DNA of 64,000 nucleotides from Acidovorax defluvii (GCA_003268905.1 QLTU01000017.1:28594-92593), one strand, 5' to 3'. Shown: positions 35,787 to 45,437, counted from the stretch's first letter. Translations and numbers: made by a program. The notes: generated from the sequence alone by a model not told the origin.

Positions 35787-36338
35787 CTATTCCACGTCGA
35801 TGCAGTGCAGCCCGAAGCTGCCACGGCGCCGGTCCGCAAAGTAGGCTTCCAGCGTTTCTTTGACGGTGCGAAACGCCAGCTCGTCCCATGGCACCTCGGC
35901 TTCAGTGAACAGCCGCGCCTCGATGGTTTCATAGCCGGGGTTGAACTGGTCGCTGAGCAGCCGGGCGCGGTAAAACAGGTGCACCTGGCCTACGCGGCGC
36001 ACGTTCAGCAGGCTGAACAGCGGGCCCATCTCGATCTGGGCGCCGGCTTCCTCGTCGGTTTCGCGGGCCGCGCCCTGGGCCGTGGTTTCATCGAGCTCCA
36101 TGAACCCGGCGGGCAGCGTCCACTTGCCCCAGCGCGGCTCGATGTTGCGCTTGCACAGCAGCACCCGGCCATCGGTGAACTCGGGCACGGTGCCCACCAC
36201 GTTCAGCGGGTTTTCGTAGTGCACGGTGTGGCAGGCGGGGCACACGGCGCGCTGCTTGGTGTCGCCGTCGTCGGGCAGGCGGTAGGCAACGGCCGTGCCG
36301 CAGTCGCGGCAGTGTTTGATCGGGCTGCGAAAGGTCAT
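35787..36338 (-). CDS. NUDIX hydrolase with N-terminal zinc ribbon
   Basis: 183 residues from ATG 36338 (an upstream TTG at 36356 has no ribosome site). A zinc ribbon at ~10-40 (KHCRDCGTAVAY ... VCPACHTVHYENP) precedes the NUDIX box: GFMELDETTAQGAARETDEE followed by AGA, which keeps the G-x5-E-x7-REUXEEXGU pattern. The layout is like NAD- or ADP-ribose-type pyrophosphatases of the NudC side of the family, but substrate cannot be read from sequence. Confidence 0.88.
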   Translation of the reverse strand: MTFRSPIKHCRDCGTAVAYRLPDDGDTKQRAVCPACHTVHYENPLNVVGTVPEFTDGRVLLCKRNIEPRWGKWTLPAGFMELDETTAQGAARETDEEAGAQIEMGPLFSLLNVRRVGQVHLFYRARLLSDQFNPGYETIEARLFTEAEVPWDELAFRTVKETLEAYFADRRRGSFGLHCIDVE

Positions 36339-36357
36339 GCCAGAAATATAAGTCAAA

Positions 36358-36406
36358 TAGGCCGCTAGCGCTTATGGTTAAAGCGCAGGCAGCTATTAAA
36401 ATTGAA
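36358..36406. repeat. Dispersed palindromic element between NUDIX and FAH genes
   Basis: AGGCCGCTAGCGCTTATGGT, TAAAGCGCAGGCAGCTATTA, AAATTGAA. Followed by a short GAAGTGAA direct duplication (36403-36425). Confidence 0.7.
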
Positions 36407-36446
36407 GTGAAGTGAGTTGAAGTGAATGCAGGCGCTGCCTGGGCGG

Positions 36447-37142
36447 CTACACCACGCTCAGGCGCAGCGGGGTGAGACCGTCCACGCCGCCTTCCAGTGT
36501 GTCGCCGCGCACCACGGCGCCCACGCCTTCGGGGGTGCCGGTGTAGATCAGGTCGCCGGGGGCCAGCTCCCAGGCGGCCGACAGGTGCTCGATGGTTTCG
36601 GCAATGTTCCAGATGAGCTGGGCCACGGTGCTGCGCTGGCGGTCGGCGCCATTGACCTGCAGCCAGATGGCGGCCTTGGCGATGTCACCCGCCTGATCGA
36701 TGGGAGTGATGGGGCCAATGGGGGCGCTGGCGTCAAAGCCCTTGCCAATGCACCAGGGGCGGCCCTGTTTTTTCATGTCGTTTTGCAGGTCGCGGCGCGT
36801 CATGTCCAGGCCGACGGCGTAGCCGTAGATGTGCTGCAGCGCATCGGCGGCCTTGATGTTTTTGCCCCCTTTGCCGATGGCCACCACGAGTTCGATCTCG
36901 TGGTGCAGGTTGGCCGTGATGCTGGGGTAGGGCAGCAGGCCGGTTTCTCCGGCATTGACCGCCACGATGGCGTCTGCCGGTTTCATGAAAAAGAACGGCG
37001 GCTCGCGGCCGGTGAAGCCCATTTCCTTGGCGTGCTCTTCGTAGTTGCGGCCCACGCAGTAGATGCGGTGCACCGGGAAGCGGTCGCCAGAGCCCACAAC
37101 GGGCACGCTGGTCACGGGCGCGGGAGAAAAAACATAGCTCAT
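36447..37142 (-). CDS. Fumarylacetoacetate-hydrolase family protein, probably fumarylpyruvate hydrolase
   Basis: 231 residues, ATG at 37142. FAH fold marks: YCVGRNYEEHAKEMG at ~28-42, PPFFFMKPADAIV, metal-binding NLHHEIELVVAIGKGGKN (the H-E-I-E carboxylates), YAVGLDMTRRDLQ and DLIYTGTPEGVGAV at the end. Such enzymes split fumarylpyruvate or related diketo acids using Mg. The divergent MarR-GST pair encodes a maleylacetoacetate/maleylpyruvate isomerase type enzyme, which would make its substrate in a gentisate-like pathway; no ring-cleaving dioxygenase is in the window. nagK-like by context. Confidence 0.85.
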   Translation of the reverse strand: MSYVFSPAPVTSVPVVGSGDRFPVHRIYCVGRNYEEHAKEMGFTGREPPFFFMKPADAIVAVNAGETGLLPYPSITANLHHEIELVVAIGKGGKNIKAADALQHIYGYAVGLDMTRRDLQNDMKKQGRPWCIGKGFDASAPIGPITPIDQAGDIAKAAIWLQVNGADRQRSTVAQLIWNIAETIEHLSAAWELAPGDLIYTGTPEGVGAVVRGDTLEGGVDGLTPLRLSVV

Positions 37143-37403
37143 GTCAGTCTTTCTGCTTCAAGATGGGTCCTGGTGGTTTGCAATCCACGCGGTCACGGTG
37201 TTGCTGCGCCTTGCCGTGCAAAAGTAGTCTCTGCGGCTCTGTGCTTGATAGCTTGATACTCACGTTTCTTGCAACACCTTATCAATGGTGCGGGGGCGTT
37301 GGCGCGGTGGGCTGTGGTGATACCGTCGCGCTGCGCGCCATCGCTCTGCTGCAGTGTGCCACGGGGCCGGTGTGTCTGCTGGGGGGAGGCTACACTCGCG
37401 CCC

Positions 37404-37895
37404 ATGGCACAGAGCTTCGATTTCTATCAGGCGCCAGGCCACCTTGTCCGGCGCGCACACCAGCGCGCCGTGGCACTTTTCATGGAAGAAACGGCCGGTT
37501 TTGACGTGACGCCGGTGCAGTTCGCCATCCTCAATGAATTGATCGACCGGCCCGGCGAAGACCAGGTCACCCTGGCGGCCCGGGTGGCATTTGATGCCGC
37601 CACATCGGGATCGGTGATTGGCCGCCTGGAGGCGCGCGGCTGGGTCCGGCGTGTGCCTGACATGCGTGACCGGCGGCGCAAGCTGTTGTGGGTCACCCCC
37701 GCGGGCGAGGCCGCTGCACTGCATATGCGCGGCGCGGCCCAGCGGGTCCAGGAGCGCCTCATGGCGCCGTTGTCTGACGCTGAAGCAGTGCAGCTCAAGG
37801 CCTTGCTGGCCAAGCTGGTGTTCAGTCCGGCAGCAGCTGCCGATGCCCATCTGTCCCGCCAGACCTCTATTGCGCCCCCGCTCTCCAGCCCATGA
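37404..37895 (+). CDS. MarR-family transcriptional regulator
   Basis: 163 residues from ATG 37404. Winged helix domain: VTPVQFAILNELIDRPGEDQ, TLAARVAFDAATSGSVIGRL, then the wing RRVPDMRDRRRKLLWVTPAG. It overlaps the isomerase gene by four bases (ATGA) and is divergent from the FAH hydrolase gene, so it probably controls both in response to an aromatic acid or CoA thioester. The 261-base gap 37143-37403 must hold the promoters; I see no convincing operator. Confidence 0.9.
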   Translation: MAQSFDFYQAPGHLVRRAHQRAVALFMEETAGFDVTPVQFAILNELIDRPGEDQVTLAARVAFDAATSGSVIGRLEARGWVRRVPDMRDRRRKLLWVTPAGEAAALHMRGAAQRVQERLMAPLSDAEAVQLKALLAKLVFSPAAAADAHLSRQTSIAPPLSSP

Positions 37896-38560
37896 AGCTT
37901 TTCAACTACTTTCGCTCGTCGGCGTCGTTTCGCGTGCGCATCGCGCTGCAGCTCAAGGGGCTTGGCTACGACTACATCCCGTTGCACCTGGTGCGCGGCG
38001 AGCACCATGACCCGGCCTACACGGGCCGGGTAGGCGATGCGCTGGTCCCCACCTTGCTGACCGACGACGGCGTGGCGCTGTCGCAGTCCATGGCCATCAT
38101 CGAATACCTCGATGAAACCCATCCGTCGCCGCCCTTGCTGCCCGCCGAGCCGCTGGCCCGGGCCCACGTGCGGGCTTTGGCCCAGATGGTGGCGTGCGAA
38201 ATGCACCCACCCAACAACCTGCGGGTGCTGAACTATCTGGTGCAAACGCTGAAGGTGGACGAAGCCGGCAAGAACGCCTGGTACAGCCACTGGGCCCGCA
38301 GCGGGCTGGAGGCCTTCGAGCGCCAGTTGGTGCTGCTGGCGCAGCAGCGCGCAGCGCAGGGCCTGGCACCGTCCGTGTCTTGCTGGGGCGCTGCCCCCAC
38401 GCTGGCCGACTGCTGCCTGGTGCCGCATGTGTTCAATTGCCAGCGTTTCAACGTCCCTTTACAAGGCCTGCCGCTGACCATGGCCGCCTTTGCTGCCTGC
38501 ATGGCGCTGCCCGCATTCCAGCAGGCGCAGCCCTCGGCCTGCCCTGACTACCAGCCATGA
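37892..38560 (+). CDS. Maleylacetoacetate/maleylpyruvate isomerase (zeta-class GST)
   Basis: 222 residues. The glutathione site SSASFRVRIALQLKG is at residues 9-23 and the SQSMAIIEYLDE segment at ~65-76, both typical of MaiA/NagL. Glutathione-dependent cis-trans isomerisation of maleylacetoacetate (tyrosine pathway) or maleylpyruvate (gentisate pathway). The neighbouring fumarylpyruvate-hydrolase-like gene favours the gentisate side. Length standard. Starts within the MarR gene's stop. Confidence 0.9.
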   Translation: MKLFNYFRSSASFRVRIALQLKGLGYDYIPLHLVRGEHHDPAYTGRVGDALVPTLLTDDGVALSQSMAIIEYLDETHPSPPLLPAEPLARAHVRALAQMVACEMHPPNNLRVLNYLVQTLKVDEAGKNAWYSHWARSGLEAFERQLVLLAQQRAAQGLAPSVSCWGAAPTLADCCLVPHVFNCQRFNVPLQGLPLTMAAFAACMALPAFQQAQPSACPDYQP

Positions 38561-38567
38561 ACAAGCC

Positions 38568-39422
38568 ATGACCCAGCCCTCCCGCATTCCCCACGACTGG
38601 CTGAAGCCGCAATGGCCGGCGCCTGCTGGTGTGCGCGCCCTGTGCACCACGCGGGCGGGCGGTGTCAGCACCGGCCCCTGTGCCAGCCTGAACCTGGGCA
38701 GCCATGTGGGCGATGACCCGTCGGCAGTGCAGGCCAATCGGCAGCGGCTGCAGGCGGTGGTGCAGGGCGCCACCCCGGGCGCCCGGGCCGTGTTTCTGAA
38801 CCAGGTGCACGGCACGGCGGTGGCCACCATCAACCCCGCCACGCCCGACGGCACCGAGGCCGATGCCTGCGTGGCCACGCAGCCGGGCGCGGTCTGCACC
38901 ATCATGGTGGCCGATTGCCTGCCCATGCTGCTGGCCCATGGCTCGGGCGCGGTGGTGGGCGCGGCCCACGCGGGCTGGCGCGGGCTGGCCGGAACAGGCG
39001 GGGTGGGTGTTCTGGAGGCGGTTTTTGAGCGTTTTAAGGCTCTAGTCCTTTCTGATAAAGCGCTAGCAGCTATCAAAAATGAAGCAAATGGAATGCTGGC
39101 AGCGCACACGATGGCATGGCTGGGGCCCTGCATTGGCCCTACCGCGTTTGAGGTGGGCGCAGAGGTGCGCGAGGCTTTTTGCAGCCATCACCCGGCCGCC
39201 TTGGCGTGCTTTGTGCCACTGGGCCAAGGCAAGTTTCTGGCCGATCTGGCGGGGCTGGCGCGTCTGCGACTGCGCGCGCTGGGCGTTAAGCAGATCTATG
39301 GCAACGACAGCACAGCACCCTGGTGCACCGTGGGCAATGCCTCACGGTTCTTTTCGTACCGGCGCGACCAGCTGGCTCTCGGCGGCAGCGGCCGCATGGC
39401 CGCCTGCATCTGGCGCGACTGA
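38568..39422 (+). CDS. pgeF: Peptidoglycan editing factor / polyphenol-oxidase-family protein
   Basis: 284 residues from ATG 38568, eight bases after the isomerase gene. Family signatures: TTRAGGVSTGP (residue ~27), FLNQVHGTAV with the metal histidine, VADCLPMLL with the metal cysteine, and GAAHAGWRGLAGTG with the second histidine; then AWLGPCIGPTAFEVG and FFSYRRD near the end. PgeF relatives hydrolyse wrongly built muropeptide precursors. Residues ~155-173 (FKALVLSDKALAAIKNEA) are encoded by a copy of the dispersed palindromic element inserted in frame between two conserved blocks. The 3' end overlaps the convergent membrane gene by 81 bases. Confidence 0.92.
   Translation: MTQPSRIPHDWLKPQWPAPAGVRALCTTRAGGVSTGPCASLNLGSHVGDDPSAVQANRQRLQAVVQGATPGARAVFLNQVHGTAVATINPATPDGTEADACVATQPGAVCTIMVADCLPMLLAHGSGAVVGAAHAGWRGLAGTGGVGVLEAVFERFKALVLSDKALAAIKNEANGMLAAHTMAWLGPCIGPTAFEVGAEVREAFCSHHPAALACFVPLGQGKFLADLAGLARLRLRALGVKQIYGNDSTAPWCTVGNASRFFSYRRDQLALGGSGRMAACIWRD
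39030..39083. repeat. Dispersed palindromic element inside pgeF
   Basis: CGTTTTAAGGCTCTAGTCCT, TTCTGATAAAGCGCTAGCAG, CTATCAAAAATGAA: nearly full-length copy, in frame, keeping pgeF open. Confidence 0.78.
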
Positions 39423-39764
39423 ATCGGCTGTCTCTGCACCTGGCGTTGTCCCCGCAACCGGTGGCTGGGGCGTTTGCCCGTGCGATTGGCTGTGCGTTTG
39501 CGCCGCCAGCTTCTCGTCATAAGCGGCCTGCTCGGCCTGATCGCGTGCCCGCAGGGCCCGCTTGCGCGACGGCGTGCCCAGGATATACGCCACGATGCCC
39601 ATCGGCAGCAGCCCATACAGCACAAACGTGAAGAAAGCGCCCAGCACGCTGCCGGTGCTGCTGGTGGCTTCGGCCACCGCCATCATGAGGGTGACATACA
39701 GCCAGGTGATGATTACAAGGTACATGAGCAAAGGAGCAAAAGAGCGAAAGACGCTGGTGAACAT
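39342..39764 (-). CDS. Two-helix membrane protein of unknown function
   Basis: 140 residues from ATG 39764 with AAGG upstream. Two membrane helices at ~11-32 (LLMYLVIITWLYVTLMMAVA) and ~42-64 (GAFFTFVLYGLLPMGIVAYI), then a basic segment (PSRKRALRARDQAEQ) and a Gln/Ala/Pro-rich tail. The frame is open for 1.8 kb upstream through phaC on the other strand, but only this part has a ribosome site and membrane character. Divergent from phaC with 72 bases between starts; overlaps the end of pgeF by 81 bases. Confidence 0.7.
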   Translation of the reverse strand: MFTSVFRSFAPLLMYLVIITWLYVTLMMAVAEATSSTGSVLGAFFTFVLYGLLPMGIVAYILGTPSRKRALRARDQAEQAAYDEKLAAQTHSQSHGQTPQPPVAGTTPGAETADSVAPDAGGHAAAAAESQLVAPVRKEP

Positions 39765-39836
39765 TGCCTTGCGGCAGCAGGTGGGCAACAATGGTGCCGA
39801 GATCCCGTGCGATCGACCAACCATTGAGGAAGCAGC

Positions 39837-41537
39837 ATGAATTCTGAAGCACTCTGGGCTCAAGGCGCCCAGCAATTCCAGCAGATTTTCGGGGATAGCT
39901 GGACAAAGGCATTGCAGTCCTTTCAGTCTGCCGACGTGGCGGGCGGCATGCCAGGGGCCGCGCCCCTGCAGTTTTCGTCGACCAAGCTGCAGGCGCTGCA
40001 ACAGCAATATCTTCACGATGCCAAGGAATTGTGGGCCCAGGGCCTGCAGGCCGCCCCCGAAATCAAAGACCGCCGTTTCACGGGCGAAGGCTGGGCTGCC
40101 AACCCGGTGGCCACTTTCTCTGCCGCCGCCTACCTGCTCAACGCCCGCACCCTGATGGGCCTGGCCGACGCGGTGGAGGCCGACGCAAAGACCCGTGCTC
40201 GTATCCGCTTTGGCGTAGAGCAATGGATGGCCGCCATGGCGCCCAGCAATTTTTTGGCCTTCAACGCCGAGGCACAGAAGAAAGCCATTGAGACCAAGGG
40301 CGAGAGCATTGCCAAAGGCATGCAGAACTTGTTGCACGACATCACCCAGGGCCATGTGTCGATGACCGATGAAAGCCTGTTCGAGGTGGGCCGCAACGTG
40401 GCCACCACCGAGGGCGCCGTGGTGTTTGAAAACGAGCTGTTCCAGCTGCTCGAATACAAGCCGCTCACCACCAAGGTGTTCGAGCGGCCGTTTCTGCTGG
40501 TGCCGCCGTGCATCAACAAGTTCTACATCCTCGATCTGCAGCCCGAAAACTCGCTGATCCGCTATGCCGTGGAACAGGGCCACCGCACCTTTGTGGTGAG
40601 CTGGCGCAATCCCGACGATTCCCTGGCCCACAAAACCTGGGACGACTACGTGGAAGACGGCGTGATGGCCGCCATCGACGTGGTGCAAAACATCACCGGC
40701 GCCGAGCAGATCAATGCCCTGGGCTTTTGCGTGGGCGGCACCATCCTGAGCAATGCGCTGGCCGTGCTGGCAGCGCGCGGCGATGAGCCCGTGGCCAGTG
40801 CCACCTTTTTGACCACGCTGATCGACTTCACCGACACCGGCATTCTGGATGTGTTCATCGACGAAGGGATGGTGAAGTACCGCGAGATGCAGCTGGGCAA
40901 AGGCGGCCTCATGAAAGGGCAGGACCTGGCCTCGACCTTCAGCTTCTTGCGCCCCAATGATCTGGTGTGGAACTACGTGGTGGGCAACTACCTCAAGGGC
41001 GAAACGCCGCCACCCTTTGACCTGCTTTACTGGAACAGCGACAGCACCAACCTGCCGGGCCCGTTCTACGCCTGGTACCTGCGCAACTTCTACCTCGAAA
41101 ACAACCTGGTCAAGCCCGGCAAGCTCACCGTGTGCGGCGAGAAGATGGATCTTTCCAATCTTACGCTGCCGGTTTATGTCTACGGCTCGCGCGAAGACCA
41201 CATCGTGCCCATCAACGCCGCCTACGCGTCCACCCAGGTGCTACCCGGCAAAAAACGCTTTGTGATGGGCGCCTCGGGCCATATCGCCGGGGTCATCAAC
41301 CCGCCCGCCAAAGGAAAGCGCAGCCACTGGATTCGCGCCGACGGCAAGCTGCCCGCCACCCTCGACCAATGGCTGGAAGGCGCCACCGAGCACCCTGGCA
41401 GCTGGTGGACCGACTGGTCCGGCTGGCTCAAGGGCCATGCCGGCAAGCAGATTGCAGCGCCCAAGGGCTACGGCAAAGGGGCACGGTTCAAGGCCATCGA
41501 GCCGGCGCCCGGCCGCTATGTCAAGGAAAAGGCATGA
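39837..41537 (+). CDS. phaC: Class I poly(3-hydroxyalkanoate) synthase
   Basis: 566 residues, ATG at 39837 with GAGGAAG upstream. It polymerises (R)-3-hydroxybutyryl-CoA into PHB on granules. The lipase-like box with the catalytic cysteine is GFCVGGTILS near residue 298; the catalytic aspartate is in YGSREDHIVPINAAY and the histidine in MGASGHIAGVINPP. RPFLLVPPCINKFYILDLQP is the typical PhaC middle. Standard length for class I. phaA follows 92 bases later; phaB is separated by two broken signalling genes. Confidence 0.96.
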   Translation: MNSEALWAQGAQQFQQIFGDSWTKALQSFQSADVAGGMPGAAPLQFSSTKLQALQQQYLHDAKELWAQGLQAAPEIKDRRFTGEGWAANPVATFSAAAYLLNARTLMGLADAVEADAKTRARIRFGVEQWMAAMAPSNFLAFNAEAQKKAIETKGESIAKGMQNLLHDITQGHVSMTDESLFEVGRNVATTEGAVVFENELFQLLEYKPLTTKVFERPFLLVPPCINKFYILDLQPENSLIRYAVEQGHRTFVVSWRNPDDSLAHKTWDDYVEDGVMAAIDVVQNITGAEQINALGFCVGGTILSNALAVLAARGDEPVASATFLTTLIDFTDTGILDVFIDEGMVKYREMQLGKGGLMKGQDLASTFSFLRPNDLVWNYVVGNYLKGETPPPFDLLYWNSDSTNLPGPFYAWYLRNFYLENNLVKPGKLTVCGEKMDLSNLTLPVYVYGSREDHIVPINAAYASTQVLPGKKRFVMGASGHIAGVINPPAKGKRSHWIRADGKLPATLDQWLEGATEHPGSWWTDWSGWLKGHAGKQIAAPKGYGKGARFKAIEPAPGRYVKEKA

Positions 41538-41629
41538 TTTCAAAGCGCTAAAAATGGCTGCGAGAATCTGAAAGCACCCGCCGGGGCACGAACGCCCCCC
41601 CGCACCGATCCACCTCGAAAGGACTATCC

Positions 41630-42808
41630 ATGGAAGACATCGTCATTGTTTCAGCCGCCCGCACCGCCGTGGGCAAATTTGGTGGCGCACTGGCCAAGAC
41701 CCCCGCCACCGAACTGGGCTCTATCGTGATCCGCGAGGCCATCGCGCGCGCCGGGCTCTCATCCGACCAGATCGGTGAAGTCATCATGGGCCAGGTGCTG
41801 GCGGCAGGCGTGGGTCAAAACCCCGCGCGCCAGGCCTCCATGAAGGCGGGCGTGGCCAAGGAAACGCCCGCCCTCACCATCAACGCAGTGTGTGGCTCGG
41901 GACTCAAATCGGTCATGCTGGCCGCCCAGGCCGTGGCCTGGGGCGACAGCGAGATCGTGGTGGCCGGCGGCCAGGAAAACATGAGCCTCTCGCCCCACGT
42001 GCTCAACGGCTCGCGTGATGGCCAGCGCATGGGCGACTGGAAGATGGTCGACTCGATGATCGTCGATGGCCTGTGGGATGTGTACAACCAGTACCACATG
42101 GGCATCACGGCCGAAAACGTGGCCAAGGCCTATGGCATTACCCGTGATATGCAGGACGCGCTGGCCCTGGGTAGCCAGCAAAAGGCTGCTGCCGCGCAAG
42201 ACGCAGGCAAATTTGCCGACGAAATCGTGGGTGTGAGCCTGGCCCAGAAAAAGGGCGACCCCATCCTCTTCAATGCCGACGAATACCTGAACCGCAAAAC
42301 CAATGCCGAAGTGCTGGCCGGTCTGCGCCCGGCTTTCGACAAGGCGGGCACCGTGACGGCAGGCAACGCCTCGGGCATCAACGACGGCGCCGCTGCCGTG
42401 GTGGTGATGACCGCCAAGAAAGCAGCAGCCCTGGGCCTCAAGCCGCTGGCGCGCATTGCCGCCTTTGGCACCAGCGGTCTCGACCCGGCCACCATGGGCA
42501 TGGGCCCGGTGCCTGCTTCGCGCAAGGCCTTGCAACGCGCCGGCTGGAACGCCGCCGACGTGGACCTGTTCGAGTTGAATGAAGCTTTTGCTGCCCAAGC
42601 CTGTGCGGTCAACAAAGAACTGGGCATTGACCCTGCCAAGGTCAACGTGAACGGGGGTGCCATTGCCATTGGTCACCCCATTGGCGCGTCCGGTTGCCGC
42701 ATTCTGGTGACGCTGCTGCATGAAATGCAGCGCCGCGATGCCAAGAAGGGCTTGGCTGCGCTGTGCATTGGCGGTGGCATGGGCGTGTCCCTGGCGCTGG
42801 AGCGCTGA
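41630..42808 (+). CDS. phaA: Acetyl-CoA acetyltransferase (beta-ketothiolase)
   Basis: 392 residues, ATG at 41630 with AAAGGA upstream. It condenses two acetyl-CoA to acetoacetyl-CoA. Active cysteine in [16 protein letters not shown] (near residue 88), [18 protein letters not shown], catalytic histidine in [17 protein letters not shown] and second cysteine in [16 protein letters not shown]. Downstream there is a strong terminator, so phaC-phaA form a unit that phaB has been cut off from. Confidence 0.96.
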   Translation: MEDIVIVSAARTAVGKFGGALAKTPATELGSIVIREAIARAGLSSDQIGEVIMGQVLAAGVGQNPARQASMKAGVAKETPALTINAVCGSGLKSVMLAAQAVAWGDSEIVVAGGQENMSLSPHVLNGSRDGQRMGDWKMVDSMIVDGLWDVYNQYHMGITAENVAKAYGITRDMQDALALGSQQKAAAAQDAGKFADEIVGVSLAQKKGDPILFNADEYLNRKTNAEVLAGLRPAFDKAGTVTAGNASGINDGAAAVVVMTAKKAAALGLKPLARIAAFGTSGLDPATMGMGPVPASRKALQRAGWNAADVDLFELNEAFAAQACAVNKELGIDPAKVNVNGGAIAIGHPIGASGCRILVTLLHEMQRRDAKKGLAALCIGGGMGVSLALER

Positions 42809-42837
42809 GCACTCCTGCGCTTCCAGGCACCAGAAGA

Positions 42838-42864
42838 AGCCGCGGTGACACGCGGCTTTTTTTT
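42838..42864 (+). terminator. Rho-independent terminator after phaA
   Basis: AGCCGCG (42838-42844), loop GTGACA, CGCGGCT (42851-42857), then a run of Ts. Seven perfect pairs. Confidence 0.9.
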
Positions 42865-43010
42865 GTCCCTATGGGATGGGTGAATGCGAAGAATGGATTT
42901 ATACCAATAAGTTACAATAAAAACATATTGGTGCAAATTGCGAATTTATATCCTCGTCATCCTTCTCCCCAGCTTCCGAAAAATCTGTATCCACCCCTGT
43001 AGACAGCGCC

Positions 43011-44396
43011 TTGCTGGGTGACCGCGTGATGCTGGCCGCGATTGCACTGAGTGCCATCGCGGCGGTGGTCCTGGGGCTGCGGTTTGTGGATTCGGTGCTG
43101 GCTCTGGTGGCTTCGGGCGCCTTGGTCTTGATTGCGGGTGTGGCCTACGGCACGGCACGGGGCACTCTGGCTTCGCGCTTGGTGCTGGCTTTTGTGCAGG
43201 TGGGTCTGGTGGCGCTGCATATCCAGTTGGCGCAGGGCATGCTGGAGTTTCACTTTGGCGTGTTCGTCACGCTGGCCTTGCTGCTGGTGTACCTCGACTG
43301 GCGCCCCATTGTGTGGGCCGCACTGCTGTTTGCCGTGCACCATGTGCTGTTTGACCGTCTGCAGGCAGCGGGCCTGGGTGTGTATTGCATGACCAGCCCC
43401 GATTTTGGACGGGTGGTGATACATGCGGTGTATGTGGTGATACAGACCGTGCTGGAGGTAATTTTGGCCGTGAACATGGGACGCACCGCCCGCGAGTCGC
43501 TGGAGCTGCAGCGCCTGTCTGCTGCCCTGGTGCGGGGCGACCAGATTGCCCTGGATGTCTCTCACATGGTGGTCGAAACACCGGGTGGAAGGGCGCTCAA
43601 GCAGGCGCTGGAGCGCATGCATGAAACCGTTGCAACGGTTCAGGAAGCCGCCACCAGCATGGCGCTGGCGTGCCAGGAGATTGCCATGGGCGCACAAGAC
43701 CTGTCGGTGCGCACCTAAGACACCGCGGGCAACCTGCAGGCAACGTCTGCCAGCATGGAGCAACTTACCGGCACCGTGCGCCAGTCTGCCAACGCTTCGG
43801 AGCAGGCCAATGCCCTTGCGGTGTCGGCTGCCGGCGTGGCACGGCACGGGGGCGAAGTGGTGGGGCGGGTGATCCACACTATGCGCGAGATCAATGAGGG
43901 CTCGGCCCGCATTGCGGATATCACGGGGGTCATCGACTCCATCGCCTTTCAGACCAACATCCTGGCGCTCAATGCTGCCGTGGAAGCCGCCCGTGCGGGC
44001 GAACAGGGGCGCGGGTTTGCGGTGGTGGCCACCGAGGTGCGCAGCCTGGCGCAGCGCTCTGCGCAGGCAGCCCGCGAGATCAAGGTGCTCATTGACAGCT
44101 CGGTGCAAAAAGCGTCGGCGGGGGGGCAACTGGCCGACGAAGCGGGCCGCACCATGTCGGAGATCGTGGGCTCGGTGCAGCAGGTCAGTGCCATGATGGG
44201 CGAGATCCATGCGGCTGCGCGCGACCAATCGACCGGCATCGCCCAGATCAACCAGTCGGTAAGTCAGCTCGACCAGATGACGCAGCAGAACGCCGCGCTG
44301 GTGGAGCAATCTGCCGCCGCCGCAGGCACGGTGACCGAGCAGGCCCAGCGGCTGGCCAAGGTGGTTGCCGTATTTGCCCTGTCGCGGGGTGCGTAA
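43011..44396 (+). pseudogene. Methyl-accepting chemotaxis protein with an in-frame ochre stop
   Basis: The N-terminal half has about six membrane helices (VMLAAIALSAIAAVVLGLRF ... VVIHAVYVVIQTVLEVILAV) and no periplasmic sensor loop. The reading frame is then stopped by TAA at 43716-43718 in [21 protein letters not shown], where relatives have Glu (GAA to TAA is one base). The same frame continues with the complete signalling tip [20 protein letters not shown] and [20 protein letters not shown] to 44396. The start is also doubtful: TTG 43011, GTG 43026 and ATG 43029 are possible, and N-terminal coding character seems to extend upstream to 42927 without a usual start codon. Lies between phaA and phaB. 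Confidence 0.85.
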
Positions 44397-44434
44397 ACCC
44401 GCCATCACCGCCTCTGGCTGGATATCATGACCCC

Positions 44435-45225
44435 ATGATTTCTACTGTTTTTGCCCAACCGTTTGAGCCCTTGGGCTGTGCTGCCTGCCGCGACAAGACC
44501 CAGCTTCCCTTTGATTTCACGATGGCGTTCCAGCCCATCATGGACCTGCATTCCGGGCGCCCATTTGCCTACGAAGCGCTGGTGCGCGGTGTGGACGGAC
44601 AGTCTGCGGCCACGGTGCTGTCGTGGGTGGATGACGCCCACCGCTATCGGTTTGACCAGGCATGCCGGGTGAAAGCCATCGAATTGGCCTCGCGCCTGGG
44701 CCTGGCCGCATTGCCCCAGTGCCGCAGTGCCGCCTCAGCATCAATTTCTTGCCCAACGCGGTGTACCGTGCAGAAACCTGTATTCGCGCCACCATGGAGG
44801 CGGCCAAGGAATTCCATTTTCCGCACGACCGCATCATGTTTGAAGTGACCGAGGGCGAGCAGGTGACCAACGGCGCACACCCCAAGGCCATCTTCAATGA
44901 ATACCGCCGCCAGGGGCTGATCACCGCGATTGACGATTTTGGTGCGGGTTATGCGGGGCTGAACATGCTGGTTCAGTTCCAGCCCCATGTGCTGAAGATA
45001 GACATGGAGCTGATCCGCAATATCGACCAGGATCCCGTGCGCCAGGCCATCGTGTCGGGCATTGCGCTGGTGTGCGATCGCCGGGGCATCGACATCGTGG
45101 CCGAAGGCATCGAGACGGCACAAGAATCCGAGCACCTGCTGGCGGCGGGCATCCACTACCAGCAGGGCTATCTGTTTGCCAAACCGGGCTGGGAAACCTT
45201 GCCGCTGGCCGTTGGTGGCATTTGA
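44435..45225 (+). pseudogene. EAL-domain protein frameshifted by an 8-base tandem duplication
   Basis: From ATG 44435 the frame encodes an EAL start (FTMAFQPIMDLHSGRPFAYE ALVRG) up to about residue 98. CAGTGCCG is then present twice in tandem (44717-44732). Removing one copy restores LPQCRLSINFLPNAVYRAET and the rest of the domain: FEVTEGEQVTN, ITAIDDFGAGYAGLNMLVQF, LKIDMELIRNID, IVAEGIETAQESEHLLAAGI, to 45225. Repaired, it would be about 260 residues, a stand-alone c-di-GMP phosphodiesterase-type domain of the YjcC/BLUF-EAL length. As written it is truncated. Confidence 0.87.
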
Positions 45226-45437
45226 TGCAGCCAGTGCACGCTCAAGGCCCTTTCAACAACAGATGCATGACCCTGCGGCCTTCCTCTCGGAGGCTGCACG
45301 CAGGGCTGAACACACGGGTTTTGGATGTGCCAGATGCGTCGCTGCGGAAAAACAGCGGATTCAGTGTTTTCCCTCACGACATTGCATCAATTGTTGGGTA
45401 GAGTGGCGTTGAGCACCTTACAACCAGGAGAAATCAC

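Noticed and set aside
39765..41201. A 619-codon minus-strand open frame covering phaC.
   Set aside because: phaC on the plus strand is complete with all catalytic motifs; only the last 140 codons (39342-39764) have a ribosome site and membrane-protein character.
42903..42932. Inverted repeat ACCAATA-N16-TATTGGT before the broken chemoreceptor gene.
   Set aside because: Only seven-base arms in AT-rich DNA, with no known factor; kept out of the feature list.
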